A stretch of 64,000 bases of DNA, taken from Sphingobacterium haloxyli (GTDB lineage: Bacteria > Bacteroidota > Bacteroidia > Sphingobacteriales > Sphingobacteriaceae). The stretch spans positions 62,001-126,000 of the forward strand of contig NZ_PVBQ01000002.1 in assembly GCF_002980525.1 (NCBI RefSeq), in the 5' to 3' direction. A model generated the notes under the pieces. The model was not told the DNA's origin. It saw only the letters and a list, made by a program, of their open reading frames with translations, and did no database searches. Numbering within the stretch: position 1 is the stretch's first letter; every line of letters begins with the position of its first letter. Of this stretch, positions 43,697 to 52,639 are shown piece by piece. The position numbers and the translations under genes were made by a program.

Positions 43697-44866
43697 TTAA
43701 TAAATACGCGTGTTGACGTACCGCAAAACACTGTGCACCTGTTTTTTCGCTTCCCCATCTGCTTCCGGATAGGAATAATAGATTTCTAGGAATTGATTAT
43801 CCTTAAAATAGGTTTTTGCCGTACCGTCCACGTAACCATTTTTTGGCCGTTCTTCGTAGAAAATATCGTCATAACTGTAGCGGTAGCTATTCATTTCCTT
43901 GTTCGCCTCGTTGAAATCATCTTTGGTCATTTCCGTTTTTTGCAGCGAAGTATAAAGGGAAACGTCGCCACCGTTAGAACGATAGGCAAAATAATAATCC
44001 CCTTTGCGTGGCTTTTCATCTTGCACAAACGGGGTATCCTTTATTTTGAGATATACATCATGCGTGAATTTGTTTGGATAAATGCCGAAAAACGGATCTT
44101 GCCAAAAACTTTCCGGTTCGTCGACTTGCCGTAGTTGTGCTACCGTAGCATTTTCCCATTCAGGAACATGGAGTCCGAGATTTTTACTAATTTCTTTCAT
44201 TTTGTTCAGCGTGGCGAGTGTATCGCTTCCCAGCAGAGGTACCACGGCCTCAAAAACCAATTGCCCCTGCTGATAAAAGCCCAACAGATAATCGCGATAA
44301 CTGGTCCACACCCGGTAGATACCGGTCTTGTATTTCGGGTGTTTAGCAAAAACCCCGGTTTCATATAGCGATGCGCGATGTATATCGGTAACGGCCTCTA
44401 CCCCGCCAAAAAACGGACTACCGGTCTTGAGGTAACTGTCGCTCAAAAATACCTCCCGGTCATCATAAAGTAACGTCGCGCCAACAAACAGGTCTCCCCA
44501 GACGGAATCCTGAAACAACACCTCCCTTGCACTGAAAATGACCGTATCTGAGGCGGGATCTCCGTATTGGCGAAGCTCTTCTACCGCATCATAATAACGG
44601 TTCATAAAAGGGAATACCTGCTTTGCATTGGTGAAAATTAATTTATCCGCTTCGGCTTGCTTCAGTTCGTTTCCAAAAGGTGCCTTCCGAAGCCATGTAT
44701 TCAGGTTTTCTACACCTATCAGTTGCTTGACTTCGTCGTCCCACACGAATGGCTTTCGGTTGTGAGATTTTTTATCGCAGGATGTCAGCACGATGAAAAT
44801 AAGCATCGTGCCGAGGATCCATGTTTTCCGTGTTATTTCGTTATAAAGATAGTTCATACCATACAA
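43697..44866 (-). CDS. Lipoprotein of unknown function (389 aa)
   Basis: A 389-residue protein with an N-terminal hydrophobic segment and lipobox (GTMLIFIVLTSCDKKS, Cys near residue 30). The start may be Met1 or Met4. The mature part is rich in Trp, Tyr and acidic residues and has no motif I recognise; KTYFKDNQFLEIYYSYPEADGEAKKQVHSVLRYV at the end suggests a beta-strand-rich domain. It converges on the other lipoprotein gene with an 87-bp gap. The pairing of two unrelated lipoproteins is noted, without functional inference. Confidence 0.72.
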   Translation of the reverse strand: MYGMNYLYNEITRKTWILGTMLIFIVLTSCDKKSHNRKPFVWDDEVKQLIGVENLNTWLRKAPFGNELKQAEADKLIFTNAKQVFPFMNRYYDAVEELRQYGDPASDTVIFSAREVLFQDSVWGDLFVGATLLYDDREVFLSDSYLKTGSPFFGGVEAVTDIHRASLYETGVFAKHPKYKTGIYRVWTSYRDYLLGFYQQGQLVFEAVVPLLGSDTLATLNKMKEISKNLGLHVPEWENATVAQLRQVDEPESFWQDPFFGIYPNKFTHDVYLKIKDTPFVQDEKPRKGDYYFAYRSNGGDVSLYTSLQKTEMTKDDFNEANKEMNSYRYSYDDIFYEERPKNGYVDGTAKTYFKDNQFLEIYYSYPEADGEAKKQVHSVLRYVNTRIY

Positions 44867-45010
44867 AAATGCATATTTTAAACTTCTCTATAAACCCCCA
44901 AAATTCGGTATTTCATTCGTTACATCGAATTCCTATCTATTGCAAATAAAAGCGAATTACTCATGATAATTTTATCCTTTAGGAATTCGTGAATGCAAAG
45001 CATTTTATAT

Positions 45011-45037
45011 AGGCCGCCCATCTAGGAGCGGCCTTTT
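45011..45037. terminator. GC-rich stem-loop near the outer-membrane barrel gene
   Basis: AGGCCGC (45011-45017) / GCGGCCT (45028-45034), 10-nt loop, then TTT on the plus side. It lies 5 bp beyond the stop of the minus-strand gene at 45042, so it probably marks that 3' end, although the T run is on the other side. Confidence 0.5.
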
Positions 45038-45041
45038 CGAT

Positions 45042-45608
45042 TTAAAATTTATACCCTACAGATAAGCCTATTATTCGGTCTCGGCTTTCAAGGTCTTTAC
45101 TGGTTTTATTGACGGAATGGTTATATCGGAGATCTATAGCAAAACGGTTTATATCAGTGCCGAGGTTAACAACACCATCATAAGTAAATCTATTGAAATG
45201 ATCGTTACTTGTGGAGCGATTTTCTTTCAAATTATAGTTTACTTGAGGTCCTACAGACGCTCTTAGGTTCATTTGGTCATTTTCCACTATCTTGTAACCT
45301 AATTGAATAGGTAAATTCAACTGGTAGAATGTAGGATTATAATTTTGCTGCTGGAAGGTATACGCCGATTTAAAAGTGGAAAATGTTAAATCGCCTTGGA
45401 GAAAAAGTCGTTCAGATGTCCGGGCAAAGACGCCTGCCTGTACACCAAATTTCGAATCGGAATTGCCCACCGCATTATTATCATAGCTTGGCATATTGAA
45501 TAGAATTCCGGCTTTCACACCATATTCAATATCCTGCGCATTAACGGTTTGTAGTAAACCAAGACATAAGACGGAAATTATAAATCCGTATCTCGCGTGT
45601 TTTTTCAT
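45042..45608 (-). CDS. Outer-membrane beta-barrel protein (PorT-like)
   Basis: A 188-residue protein with a signal peptide (FIISVLCLGLLQTVNAQ, cleavage near residue 24) and a small beta barrel of about eight strands: IEYGVKAGILFNMPSYDN, FGVQAGVFARTSERLFLQGDLTFSTFK, YQLNLPIQLGYKIVENDQMNLRASVGPQVNYNL, FAIDLRYNHSVNKTS and the final IIGLSVGYKF with a terminal Phe, the usual Bam recognition residue. Similar to the PorT / outer-membrane-protein family; function unknown. Monocistronic. Confidence 0.82.
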   Translation of the reverse strand: MKKHARYGFIISVLCLGLLQTVNAQDIEYGVKAGILFNMPSYDNNAVGNSDSKFGVQAGVFARTSERLFLQGDLTFSTFKSAYTFQQQNYNPTFYQLNLPIQLGYKIVENDQMNLRASVGPQVNYNLKENRSTSNDHFNRFTYDGVVNLGTDINRFAIDLRYNHSVNKTSKDLESRDRIIGLSVGYKF

Positions 45609-45734
45609 TTTGATTACGTTTAAGATTAAATGTTATAGTATTCTTTTATGTTTATGACAATTGATACGAGATATACCCTTTACCTGAACTGAAAAAAATT
45701 AGCGCATTGGGTATTTTTGCTGGCAGGGGATCAT

Positions 45735-45782
45735 TTAACCCTTTCGATGAAAAAGAAAAAGTAAGGCTCGTATAAGGGTTAA
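45735..45782. promoter_or_regulatory. Inverted repeat upstream of ECF sigma gene
   Basis: TTAACCCTT (45735-45743) and AAGGGTTAA (45774-45782), a perfect 9-bp inverted repeat with a 30-bp centre, ending 77 bp before the sigma gene start. It could be a regulator site; no other support. Confidence 0.3.
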
Positions 45783-45859
45783 GCTCAAGTTGATTGTCTA
45801 CATATATAGTTAGGGTCATCAGACAATGTACAGACTAAGAAATAAAAGCATCATAAAAT

Positions 45860-46393
45860 ATGCTATTGGATAAAGAGAAAAAATTTGAAGAAGTCTTTAG
45901 GACGTATTTTAAGGAGCTGTACCGGTACGCATTCAAAATATTGGGCAATGCGGATACGGCCGAAGAAACCGTTCAGCAAGTTTTTCTAAAGCTGTGGGAA
46001 AAAGATTGGCAACAGGATATCCACACGTCTGTTCGATCTTATTTGTATCGGGCAGTATATAACGAAAGTATGAATCTCATCAAGAGGGAACAGCGTAAGG
46101 TAAAGTACGAATTGTATCAGCAGAATACCGGCGCCGGTTCGGTGTATGCCCAGCAAAGTGATACCGAATTGCGGAAACAGTTGCACGTGGCTCTTGCGCA
46201 GTTGCCTGAAAAGAGTAGAATCGTATTTGAGATGAGCAGATTTCAGGAATTGAAGTATCAGGAAATAGCTGAAGAACTGAGGTTGTCGCTGAAAACAGTA
46301 GAAGGACATATGACCAAAGCATTGAAGCATCTGAGACTTCATCTTGCGGATTATTTAAATGTATTGACTTTAATCATGATGACAGGGTTATGA
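45860..46393 (+). CDS. ECF RNA polymerase sigma factor (FecI-like)
   Basis: A 177-residue sigma-70 family ECF factor. Region 2 spans about residues 8-75 (FRTYFKELYRYAFKILGNADTAEETVQQVFLKLWEKDW, with SYLYRAVYNESMNLIKREQRK), and region 4 about 107-160 (LAQLPEKSRIVFEMSRFQELKYQEIAEELRLSLKTVEGHMTKALKHLR), including the helix-turn-helix. Its ATGA stop/start overlap with the following FecR gene (4 bp) shows translational coupling, so activity should be controlled by that anti-sigma factor. Confidence 0.93.
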   Translation: MLLDKEKKFEEVFRTYFKELYRYAFKILGNADTAEETVQQVFLKLWEKDWQQDIHTSVRSYLYRAVYNESMNLIKREQRKVKYELYQQNTGAGSVYAQQSDTELRKQLHVALAQLPEKSRIVFEMSRFQELKYQEIAEELRLSLKTVEGHMTKALKHLRLHLADYLNVLTLIMMTGL

Positions 46394-47352
46394 AGGAATT
46401 GATAATAAAATATATTGTTGGTGAAGCCGACAATCAAGAACGTCTTTTAGTGGAAGCATGGGTTGCTGAGCATAACGACAATAAAAAGGAACTGGAAGAA
46501 ATGAAGAAAATATGGGATATCGGAGAAAATCTTAAACAGATTCCTGAAATAGATGTAGACAAAGCCTGGTCGGATTTCGTTCGGATGCGCGATACGCAAA
46601 GTAACACGGCAAAAAAAATAGATACCACACAAAAGCGAATTAGCCCGAGGTGGTTAAGCGTTGCTGCATCGCTAATGCTGTTTGGTACATTAGCTTTTTG
46701 GGGACTCCAATCCGCGCTCAGCGTAAAAAAGGAGTTAAAAACGGATATGCAGGTACAGCATGCCGGATTGCCAGACGGGAGCACCGTTCATCTTAATACC
46801 CATGCAGAAATGGTTTATCAAAAACAGTGGCTTGGAAAAGATCGAAAGGTTCAGCTGTTCAAAGGAGCTGTTTTTTTTGATGTGAAAAAAGACCAGAACC
46901 ATCCCTTCGTTATTGAAAGTGGTAAAAGTGAAATCACAGTTTTGGGAACCAGTTTTCATGTTCGACGAGACGGAACCGATACCGAGGTTATTGTAGCGAG
47001 TGGTGCAGTAAAAGTTACCTATGGTGGACAGGAACTTATTTTAAAGCCCAATCAGATGCTTGTTGTTTCAGATACCTCCAATCAGAAGCTTCGTGTTGAC
47101 ACGGTTCCGGATCAACTTTATCGGTATTATGTCCATCAGGAATTTACATTTGAGAATACGCCCTTGCGGCGCGTTTTTGAAGTCTTAGGTAAAGCCTATG
47201 GAAAAAAGTTTTTAATTGAAGATCCGAAAACAAAAGAGCTGACATATACAGCAACTTTCGAACAGCAGAATCTAACAGAAATCGTGGATGTTATTCTGAA
47301 AACATTCGACTTAAAAATGCGCAAAAAAGATGACATCTATTATATTAAATAA
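46390..47352 (+). CDS. FecR-type anti-sigma factor
   Basis: A 320-residue membrane protein. The N-terminal cytoplasmic part (residues 1-85) should hold the sigma factor, a single membrane helix lies near 91-108 (WLSVAASLMLFGTLAFWGLQSAL), and the periplasmic FecR domain follows (about 115-215: HAGLPDGSTVHLNTHAEMVYQKQWLGKDRKVQLFKGAVFFDVKK, VLGTSFHVR). A C-terminal DUF4974-like domain (TFENTPLRRVFEVLGKAYGKKFLIED ... ILKTFDLKMRKKDDIYYI) completes it. Overlaps the sigma gene by 4 bp and is followed directly by an STN-domain protein. Confidence 0.92.
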   Translation: MKELIIKYIVGEADNQERLLVEAWVAEHNDNKKELEEMKKIWDIGENLKQIPEIDVDKAWSDFVRMRDTQSNTAKKIDTTQKRISPRWLSVAASLMLFGTLAFWGLQSALSVKKELKTDMQVQHAGLPDGSTVHLNTHAEMVYQKQWLGKDRKVQLFKGAVFFDVKKDQNHPFVIESGKSEITVLGTSFHVRRDGTDTEVIVASGAVKVTYGGQELILKPNQMLVVSDTSNQKLRVDTVPDQLYRYYVHQEFTFENTPLRRVFEVLGKAYGKKFLIEDPKTKELTYTATFEQQNLTEIVDVILKTFDLKMRKKDDIYYIK

Positions 47353-47359
47353 GCATTCC

Positions 47360-49096
47360 ATGTCTAAATATTACGACTTTATTAAACGTTTGAAAATTGT
47401 TATATACATCGTCCGGAAATCGAAACTTTTTGCCGTGAGCACACTGGTTATGTGCTTCAGCAGTTTATCCGCGGATGCTCAAAATAGGCTTTCAGATAAT
47501 ATACAATTGCCAAAATTCGAAGGGGCTACGCTGAGAGCGATTTTTGACGTATTGAAGCAAGAGCAATCGGTTTTTTTTTCGTACAACAGCCAGTTGCTTA
47601 ATTTAGATGAAGAAGTTAATGTAGATCGTTATCAAGGTCTGTTAGTCGGTTATTTGGAAAAACTGCTCGGAGAAAAATATAGTTTTAAAGAAACCAATTC
47701 GCACATCATCATTACGTATGCCCCGCAACGGATGGATGTAAGCACGGTCGATATGGACACCATCAAAAATAATCGAACGAAGATTTCCGGTTATGTCAAA
47801 GACATCCGTACAAATATGCCTGTTAAGTTTGTCACGGTGTATGATGGTACGGCATATCAATTTTCTACATTGACTGACAAGAGCGGGTACTTCGAATTAG
47901 ACGTTAAGAGTCTAGAACCTACTTTTACGATAGCGATGAGTAAAGAAAATTATCGAGATACAGCGCTAGTTCTATTGCTCCCGGTAGAAGTTTCACGCAA
48001 GGGTAAGGAAAGGAAAACGGGATATTACCATGCTTCGGATTCGAGCAAAATGATTTCGAACACCGCTTTTGGGAGGTTTTTTACCAGCTCTAGACAGCGG
48101 GTTCAAAATCTTAACTTAGGAGGTTTCTTTGTGTACAGCCCTTTTCAGATCTCGATGACTCCAGGATTGAGTACCCATGGCTTTTTCAATTCGCAGATCG
48201 TTAATAAGTTCTCTCTAAACATCATTGGGGGGTATACAGCGGGCGTGACGGGTACAGAACTTGCAGGAGCATTTAACGTAAACCAATTTGATATGCAGGG
48301 CGTTCAATTTGCTGGTTTATTCAATGTCGTAGGAGGCGATGTTCGAGGCTTTCAGGCCGCAGGAGTTAGTAATGTTGGGTTGAATAAACTGTCTGGTATT
48401 CAATTGGCAGGAATATGGAATAGCATAGACACGGTTACTTCCGGGATACAGTTGACGGGTGGAATTAATCTAGCCAGTAACGCGGAGCGGGGTATACAGT
48501 TGGCCGGCGCGATGAATTTAGCTAAAAGCGAAGTCGGAAGTCAATTGGCAGGAGGTATAAATATCGCTAGGAAGGTGCATGGTGTGCAGCTTGCCGTTAT
48601 TAATATTGCCGATAGTAGCGACTACCCTATAGGCGTGTTTAACTGGATAAAAAATGGTTCTCGTCAGTTGTCACTGGGATTTGATGAGAGCAAGTTCATG
48701 GGTTTGAGCTTCAGAAGTGGCGGCCGGGTGATGTACAGCGTCTTGGGAATAGGAACTTACCTAAACGATGGTTACTTTAAATACGGAATTGAAGCAGGTA
48801 TCGGTGCACATCTTATACAGCGAACAAGGGTTACGCTGTCGACGGAATTGGTTCATCGGACGCATTTTGATGAAGATCTTAAATATAATGATACCAATCG
48901 CAGTTCATTGCGGATCATACCCGCGATAAACTTGAGCCGACATCTTCAAGTATATGCTGCCCCATCGCTAACGTATTCGGAGGCAATACATCCTGAATTG
49001 GGGAATAAAGGGTTGATCTGGAAAATTTGGGGAGCAGACCAGAGACGAAATACCTTTCATGGTGGAGGTACCGTTGGTTTAACCTATCGATTTTAA
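47360..49096 (+). CDS. STN-domain protein with eight 16-residue GIQLAGxxN repeats, no TonB barrel
   Basis: A 578-residue protein when started at 47360 (8 bp after the fecR stop), with a signal peptide (LFAVSTLVMCFSSLSADAQ). An STN domain follows (about residues 50-120: ATLRAIFDVLKQEQSVFFSYNS ... HIIITY), then a carboxypeptidase-regulatory-like domain (about 140-205: ISGYVKDIRTNMPVKFVTVYDG ... TDKSGYFELDV). No TonB plug or 22-strand barrel follows. Instead residues about 298-423 contain eight near-tandem 15-16-residue units: GTELAGAFN, GVQFAGLFN, GFQAAGVSN, GIQLAGIWN, GIQLTGGIN, GIQLAGAMN, GSQLAGGIN and GVQLAVIN. The C-terminus looks like a small barrel ending VGLTYRF. Confidence 0.85.
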   Translation: MSKYYDFIKRLKIVIYIVRKSKLFAVSTLVMCFSSLSADAQNRLSDNIQLPKFEGATLRAIFDVLKQEQSVFFSYNSQLLNLDEEVNVDRYQGLLVGYLEKLLGEKYSFKETNSHIIITYAPQRMDVSTVDMDTIKNNRTKISGYVKDIRTNMPVKFVTVYDGTAYQFSTLTDKSGYFELDVKSLEPTFTIAMSKENYRDTALVLLLPVEVSRKGKERKTGYYHASDSSKMISNTAFGRFFTSSRQRVQNLNLGGFFVYSPFQISMTPGLSTHGFFNSQIVNKFSLNIIGGYTAGVTGTELAGAFNVNQFDMQGVQFAGLFNVVGGDVRGFQAAGVSNVGLNKLSGIQLAGIWNSIDTVTSGIQLTGGINLASNAERGIQLAGAMNLAKSEVGSQLAGGINIARKVHGVQLAVINIADSSDYPIGVFNWIKNGSRQLSLGFDESKFMGLSFRSGGRVMYSVLGIGTYLNDGYFKYGIEAGIGAHLIQRTRVTLSTELVHRTHFDEDLKYNDTNRSSLRIIPAINLSRHLQVYAAPSLTYSEAIHPELGNKGLIWKIWGADQRRNTFHGGGTVGLTYRF

Positions 49097-49273
49097 TCGG
49101 CATTCCTTTCCGTGCTGCGGTACATACGGAGGTAGTCCCAACTTCAGTACCGATAAGAACGCATTATTGTATGTACGAGGAACTTTGTGTAGGTTTGACA
49201 GCGTGTTTTCCAACGGGTAAGCACATCAGTTAAAATAAATATATGTGTATTCACAAAAGCCTCTTGATTGGAG

Positions 49274-50083
49274 ATGATGCGGAAAGAAATTGAAATCAAG
49301 GACAAAATGGACGCTCAGCAACTGATCAAAGTCAGGCGATTTGATCAGTCTAAGCATCACACCACGGCCCACAAACATAATGGCTACCTGGAACTAGTGT
49401 TCTTGACAGAAACTTCAGGGAAACATTATATTGATGGTCGAGAAATTCTTGTCAAAGCACCATGTGTGCTGGTTATCCAACAAGGAAACGTTCATCATTG
49501 GGAATTGGCCCTTCCGGTAGTAGGTTACGTGGTTTTAGTGAAGAAACCATTCGTTGACCAGTCCTTGGATTTTGAAATTAACCGCCTTGTGAAGGAGGTC
49601 GGGAAGTATAACACGGTTTACCTGAAAGACGGTCAGTATCTTCAGCGCCTTTTAGAAATGCTTCAGGAAGAAAAGAATATGGTCTGCCAAGAGGGGTTGT
49701 TCAAAGTTATTTTGGCAAAAACATTAGAAGATGCACAAAAGATAAAACCGAGTATAACGATGCAAAACAGCCTTTTTGTTCGGTTCTGTGCGTTGTTAAG
49801 CGAAGACGGCAAAGTGATTAATCACGTGGCTTATTATGCCGAAATCCTACATACAAGTCCACAAAACCTGAATATGGCCTGCAAGAAGAACACGGATCTA
49901 ACCGCTTCGGAAGTCATAGCGACCTATATTGTCAAAGAAGCGCAACGACTGCTCGTTTACACCGGAAAAACAGTATCGGAAGTAGCTTATACACTAGGGT
50001 TTTCTGATAAATCCCATTTTTCCAAGTATTTTAAGCGGTATGCTGGCACCACACCCAAGAATTTCCGGAATCAGCGAATTTAA
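49274..50083 (+). CDS. AraC-family transcriptional regulator
   Basis: A protein of 269 residues when started at the ATG at 49274; a TTG 6 bp earlier also extends the frame. The N-terminal cupin-like sensor (AHKHNGYLELVFLTETSGKHYIDGREILVKAPCVLVIQQGNVHHWEL) is followed by a C-terminal pair of helix-turn-helix motifs (HVAYYAEILHTSPQNLNMACKKNTDLTASEVIATYIVKEAQRLLVYTGKTVSEVAYTLGFSDKSHFSKYFKRYAGTTPKNFR). The ligand is unknown. It converges on the TonB-dependent receptor gene with a 4-bp overlap, so that gene is not under an obvious divergent promoter. Confidence 0.9.
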   Translation: MMRKEIEIKDKMDAQQLIKVRRFDQSKHHTTAHKHNGYLELVFLTETSGKHYIDGREILVKAPCVLVIQQGNVHHWELALPVVGYVVLVKKPFVDQSLDFEINRLVKEVGKYNTVYLKDGQYLQRLLEMLQEEKNMVCQEGLFKVILAKTLEDAQKIKPSITMQNSLFVRFCALLSEDGKVINHVAYYAEILHTSPQNLNMACKKNTDLTASEVIATYIVKEAQRLLVYTGKTVSEVAYTLGFSDKSHFSKYFKRYAGTTPKNFRNQRI

Positions 50084-52524
50084 AATTCTTTCTCACCAAA
50101 TTCACTTTTAGGCAACTTGAATACATCATTCAGACGCTGCAGATTGAGCTTTAAATTAATCAACAGTATATTTTTCTCGTAGACGTAATTTGTCGTGGTA
50201 TAGAAATCGTGTGCTTGTGTAGTGATTCTTTGCTCGTTGACGCCCCATTTGCCCAGTTCTATATTTTGCCATTGGATTTGGGCCGTCATAGCACCCCGCA
50301 TAAAGGATTTGCTCAGATTAAAATGAGGAGTAACGAATCTAGAATCTACTCCCTGAACGGTAGGCCGTTCCGATAGGTAATTTACCTGCAGTCCCATACT
50401 CCAGTTATTTGCCAGGTTCGCCTGAATTCCGGTGTTGAGGGAATATACCCAATCTTGATTTTCGCGGGTTTCTTGATAGTCCAGCACCTGTCCAGCTATC
50501 TTGTAATTATAAATGTTCAAACCACCGTTCAGCGATAGCCATCGTGTAAGCTCCCCATTACCGCCCATTTCCATACCCCAACGACTCGCATAGTCTGCGT
50601 TAGTAAAAACCCGATGTAGAATGGTATCAGCATAGACCGCATTGACGCGCTGTATTGGATTTTTACTATGTTGATAGTACGCGTTGACAAAAAGACTCCC
50701 TGTGTTGATTTTCTTGACCAATCCTGTTTCGGCATTTGTAACGAACTCCGGCAGTAGCTCCGGATCTCCTTGTTCCAACGTTTCGGAGTGCTCTCGTTCA
50801 GGAATAGGATTGAGTTCGAAATTGTTGTTGCGTTGTACCCTTCTTGCAGCAGCCAATTTCCAGGACCAACCCGAGCCCAAATCGTGCATAAGATTCAAGG
50901 TAGGGTAGAGTTGGTGGATGGCGTAAGGAAATTGTTGCCCCGTGTTTAGTAAAAGCAGGTCCCGTTGATAGTATTCATACCGCAGCCCTAAGGATAGTTG
51001 CGTTTTATTAAACGTTTTATCATATTGGCTATATAGCGCATGAACCATATTGGTAGCATTTAATTTTCCGGTAAATTCAGGATTTAAGACCAGGTTCGTA
51101 GTGCCCGTGTTGGATTCATAATACGCGAAATCGCCCTTTTGGCTATCGTGTCGTAGCTGATAACCCGTTACCCATTCTGCTTCTCCTATTTTCCATTGAT
51201 GCTGCAAAGACAACCGCAGGCCCTGTAATGGATTTTTATAGGGATTATATGTCCACTGAACGGTGTCAGCACCATTTTCAATGTTACCATTCTTTGTCGA
51301 TCCGTATATATTGGCATACTCATATATACCATTGACCTGTATAGCATGAGCGTGATTTATTTTGTATTGATAAGATAAGTCAAGCAAATAAAACTCCCCC
51401 TGTTTGTTTTGCAGGTTCGGGTTGAAATAATTTACGGAGGATATTTGTTGGCCGGTTGACGGCTGGATAGTCCGATTAGTATAATGGATATCGGCTACCC
51501 GGTCCTGAAATCGACGGGAAACTAGAACACCTAAGCTGAGCATCTGCTTTTCGGAAAATGCATACGAGCCGTTTAAGCGTAGACCATAATTATATTTATC
51601 AAAGCTCCTCTCACCCGCTGAAGGAAAAAAAGTCTGTCTGTCGTCGATGATGGTATATACATCGCCGTCTCGGAAGCCGGCATTGTCATTCCTGAGGTAG
51701 TTTGCGGAGCCATTTAATTCCAGCTTGTTTTGCCTATACTGGAAGGCAATATCGCCGCCATAACGCTGTTGTCTCTCCTTGTTGTTATAATCGTCAATAC
51801 TTGGTAAGCCACCTTGCAGATTAAGCATCCAAGAAAAACCTGTATCCGGTTTTCGGTTGGTTTTGATATTAATCATTCCGCCCTTTCCATCCGGGTCAAA
51901 CTGAGCCGTCGGGCTACTGATGTACTCTACTTCGGACACGTCGTTAGCCGCTATCTGGCTTAAAATAGTCGCCGGATCCAAAAAAGAGGGTTTGCCATTG
52001 ATCAAAACAAGAATGCCCGCGTTCCCACGAATACTGATATTACCCTGGGCATCGAGGGATGCGGCGGGCAGGTTTTTTACGATATCCAAGGCCGTTCCTC
52101 CGACAGCGTTTTTATACTGGTCAGATCGATATACTTGGCGATCAGAGCGATGATGGTGGGGAGCAGCATTACCTGTGACCTCAATCTGTTCTATTTCCGT
52201 GGTCGCAGGAGCGAGTAACAACGTCCCCAAATTAATATTTTGGTTACGGCTAATTTCAAAATCGATCTTTTGTTGATTGTATCCGATAGACTTGATTAGC
52301 AAATGGTATGTGCCGTCCTTTACATCGGAAAACTGGAAATAGCCTAGAGAATCAGATATAATGCCATCTAACACATTATGGTTGGTATCGACGATAGCGA
52401 CGCTCGCGTACGAAACGGGTGATTGAGAAATAGCATCCTTGACCGTGCCGGATAATTTGCCGTATTGTGCTTGAAGAGGTAGGGAAGCACAAAATAAACT
52501 GAATAATACAATATAACGATGCAT
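50080..52524 (-). CDS. TonB-dependent outer-membrane receptor (OMP_b-brl_3 type)
   Basis: An 814-residue protein with a signal peptide (YIVLFSLFCASLPLQAQ), a carboxypeptidase-regulatory-like N-terminal domain (about residues 22-105: GKLSGTVKDAISQSPVSYASVAIVDTNHN ... GYFQFSDV), a plug domain (about 120-225: VKNLPAASLDAQGNISIRGNAGILVLINGKPSFLDPATIL ... SSPTAQFDPDGKGGMINIKT) and a long beta barrel. The VLINGKPSFLDPA and GGMINI patterns are typical of the ferrichrome/siderophore-like OMP group. No SusD partner adjoins it. The C-terminus ends KSEFGEKEF. Confidence 0.88.
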   Translation of the reverse strand: MHRYIVLFSLFCASLPLQAQYGKLSGTVKDAISQSPVSYASVAIVDTNHNVLDGIISDSLGYFQFSDVKDGTYHLLIKSIGYNQQKIDFEISRNQNINLGTLLLAPATTEIEQIEVTGNAAPHHHRSDRQVYRSDQYKNAVGGTALDIVKNLPAASLDAQGNISIRGNAGILVLINGKPSFLDPATILSQIAANDVSEVEYISSPTAQFDPDGKGGMINIKTNRKPDTGFSWMLNLQGGLPSIDDYNNKERQQRYGGDIAFQYRQNKLELNGSANYLRNDNAGFRDGDVYTIIDDRQTFFPSAGERSFDKYNYGLRLNGSYAFSEKQMLSLGVLVSRRFQDRVADIHYTNRTIQPSTGQQISSVNYFNPNLQNKQGEFYLLDLSYQYKINHAHAIQVNGIYEYANIYGSTKNGNIENGADTVQWTYNPYKNPLQGLRLSLQHQWKIGEAEWVTGYQLRHDSQKGDFAYYESNTGTTNLVLNPEFTGKLNATNMVHALYSQYDKTFNKTQLSLGLRYEYYQRDLLLLNTGQQFPYAIHQLYPTLNLMHDLGSGWSWKLAAARRVQRNNNFELNPIPEREHSETLEQGDPELLPEFVTNAETGLVKKINTGSLFVNAYYQHSKNPIQRVNAVYADTILHRVFTNADYASRWGMEMGGNGELTRWLSLNGGLNIYNYKIAGQVLDYQETRENQDWVYSLNTGIQANLANNWSMGLQVNYLSERPTVQGVDSRFVTPHFNLSKSFMRGAMTAQIQWQNIELGKWGVNEQRITTQAHDFYTTTNYVYEKNILLINLKLNLQRLNDVFKLPKSEFGEKEF

Positions 52525-52639
52525 GTAGCTTTCTTTTCCTCCAAAAATAGAAAAGTTGATTTGTAGCGTGGAGGAATGTTGGAATTATACCATTTTATTT
52601 TCGAATAAACCACGTTAATGTATAATTTGCCCAAAGAGT

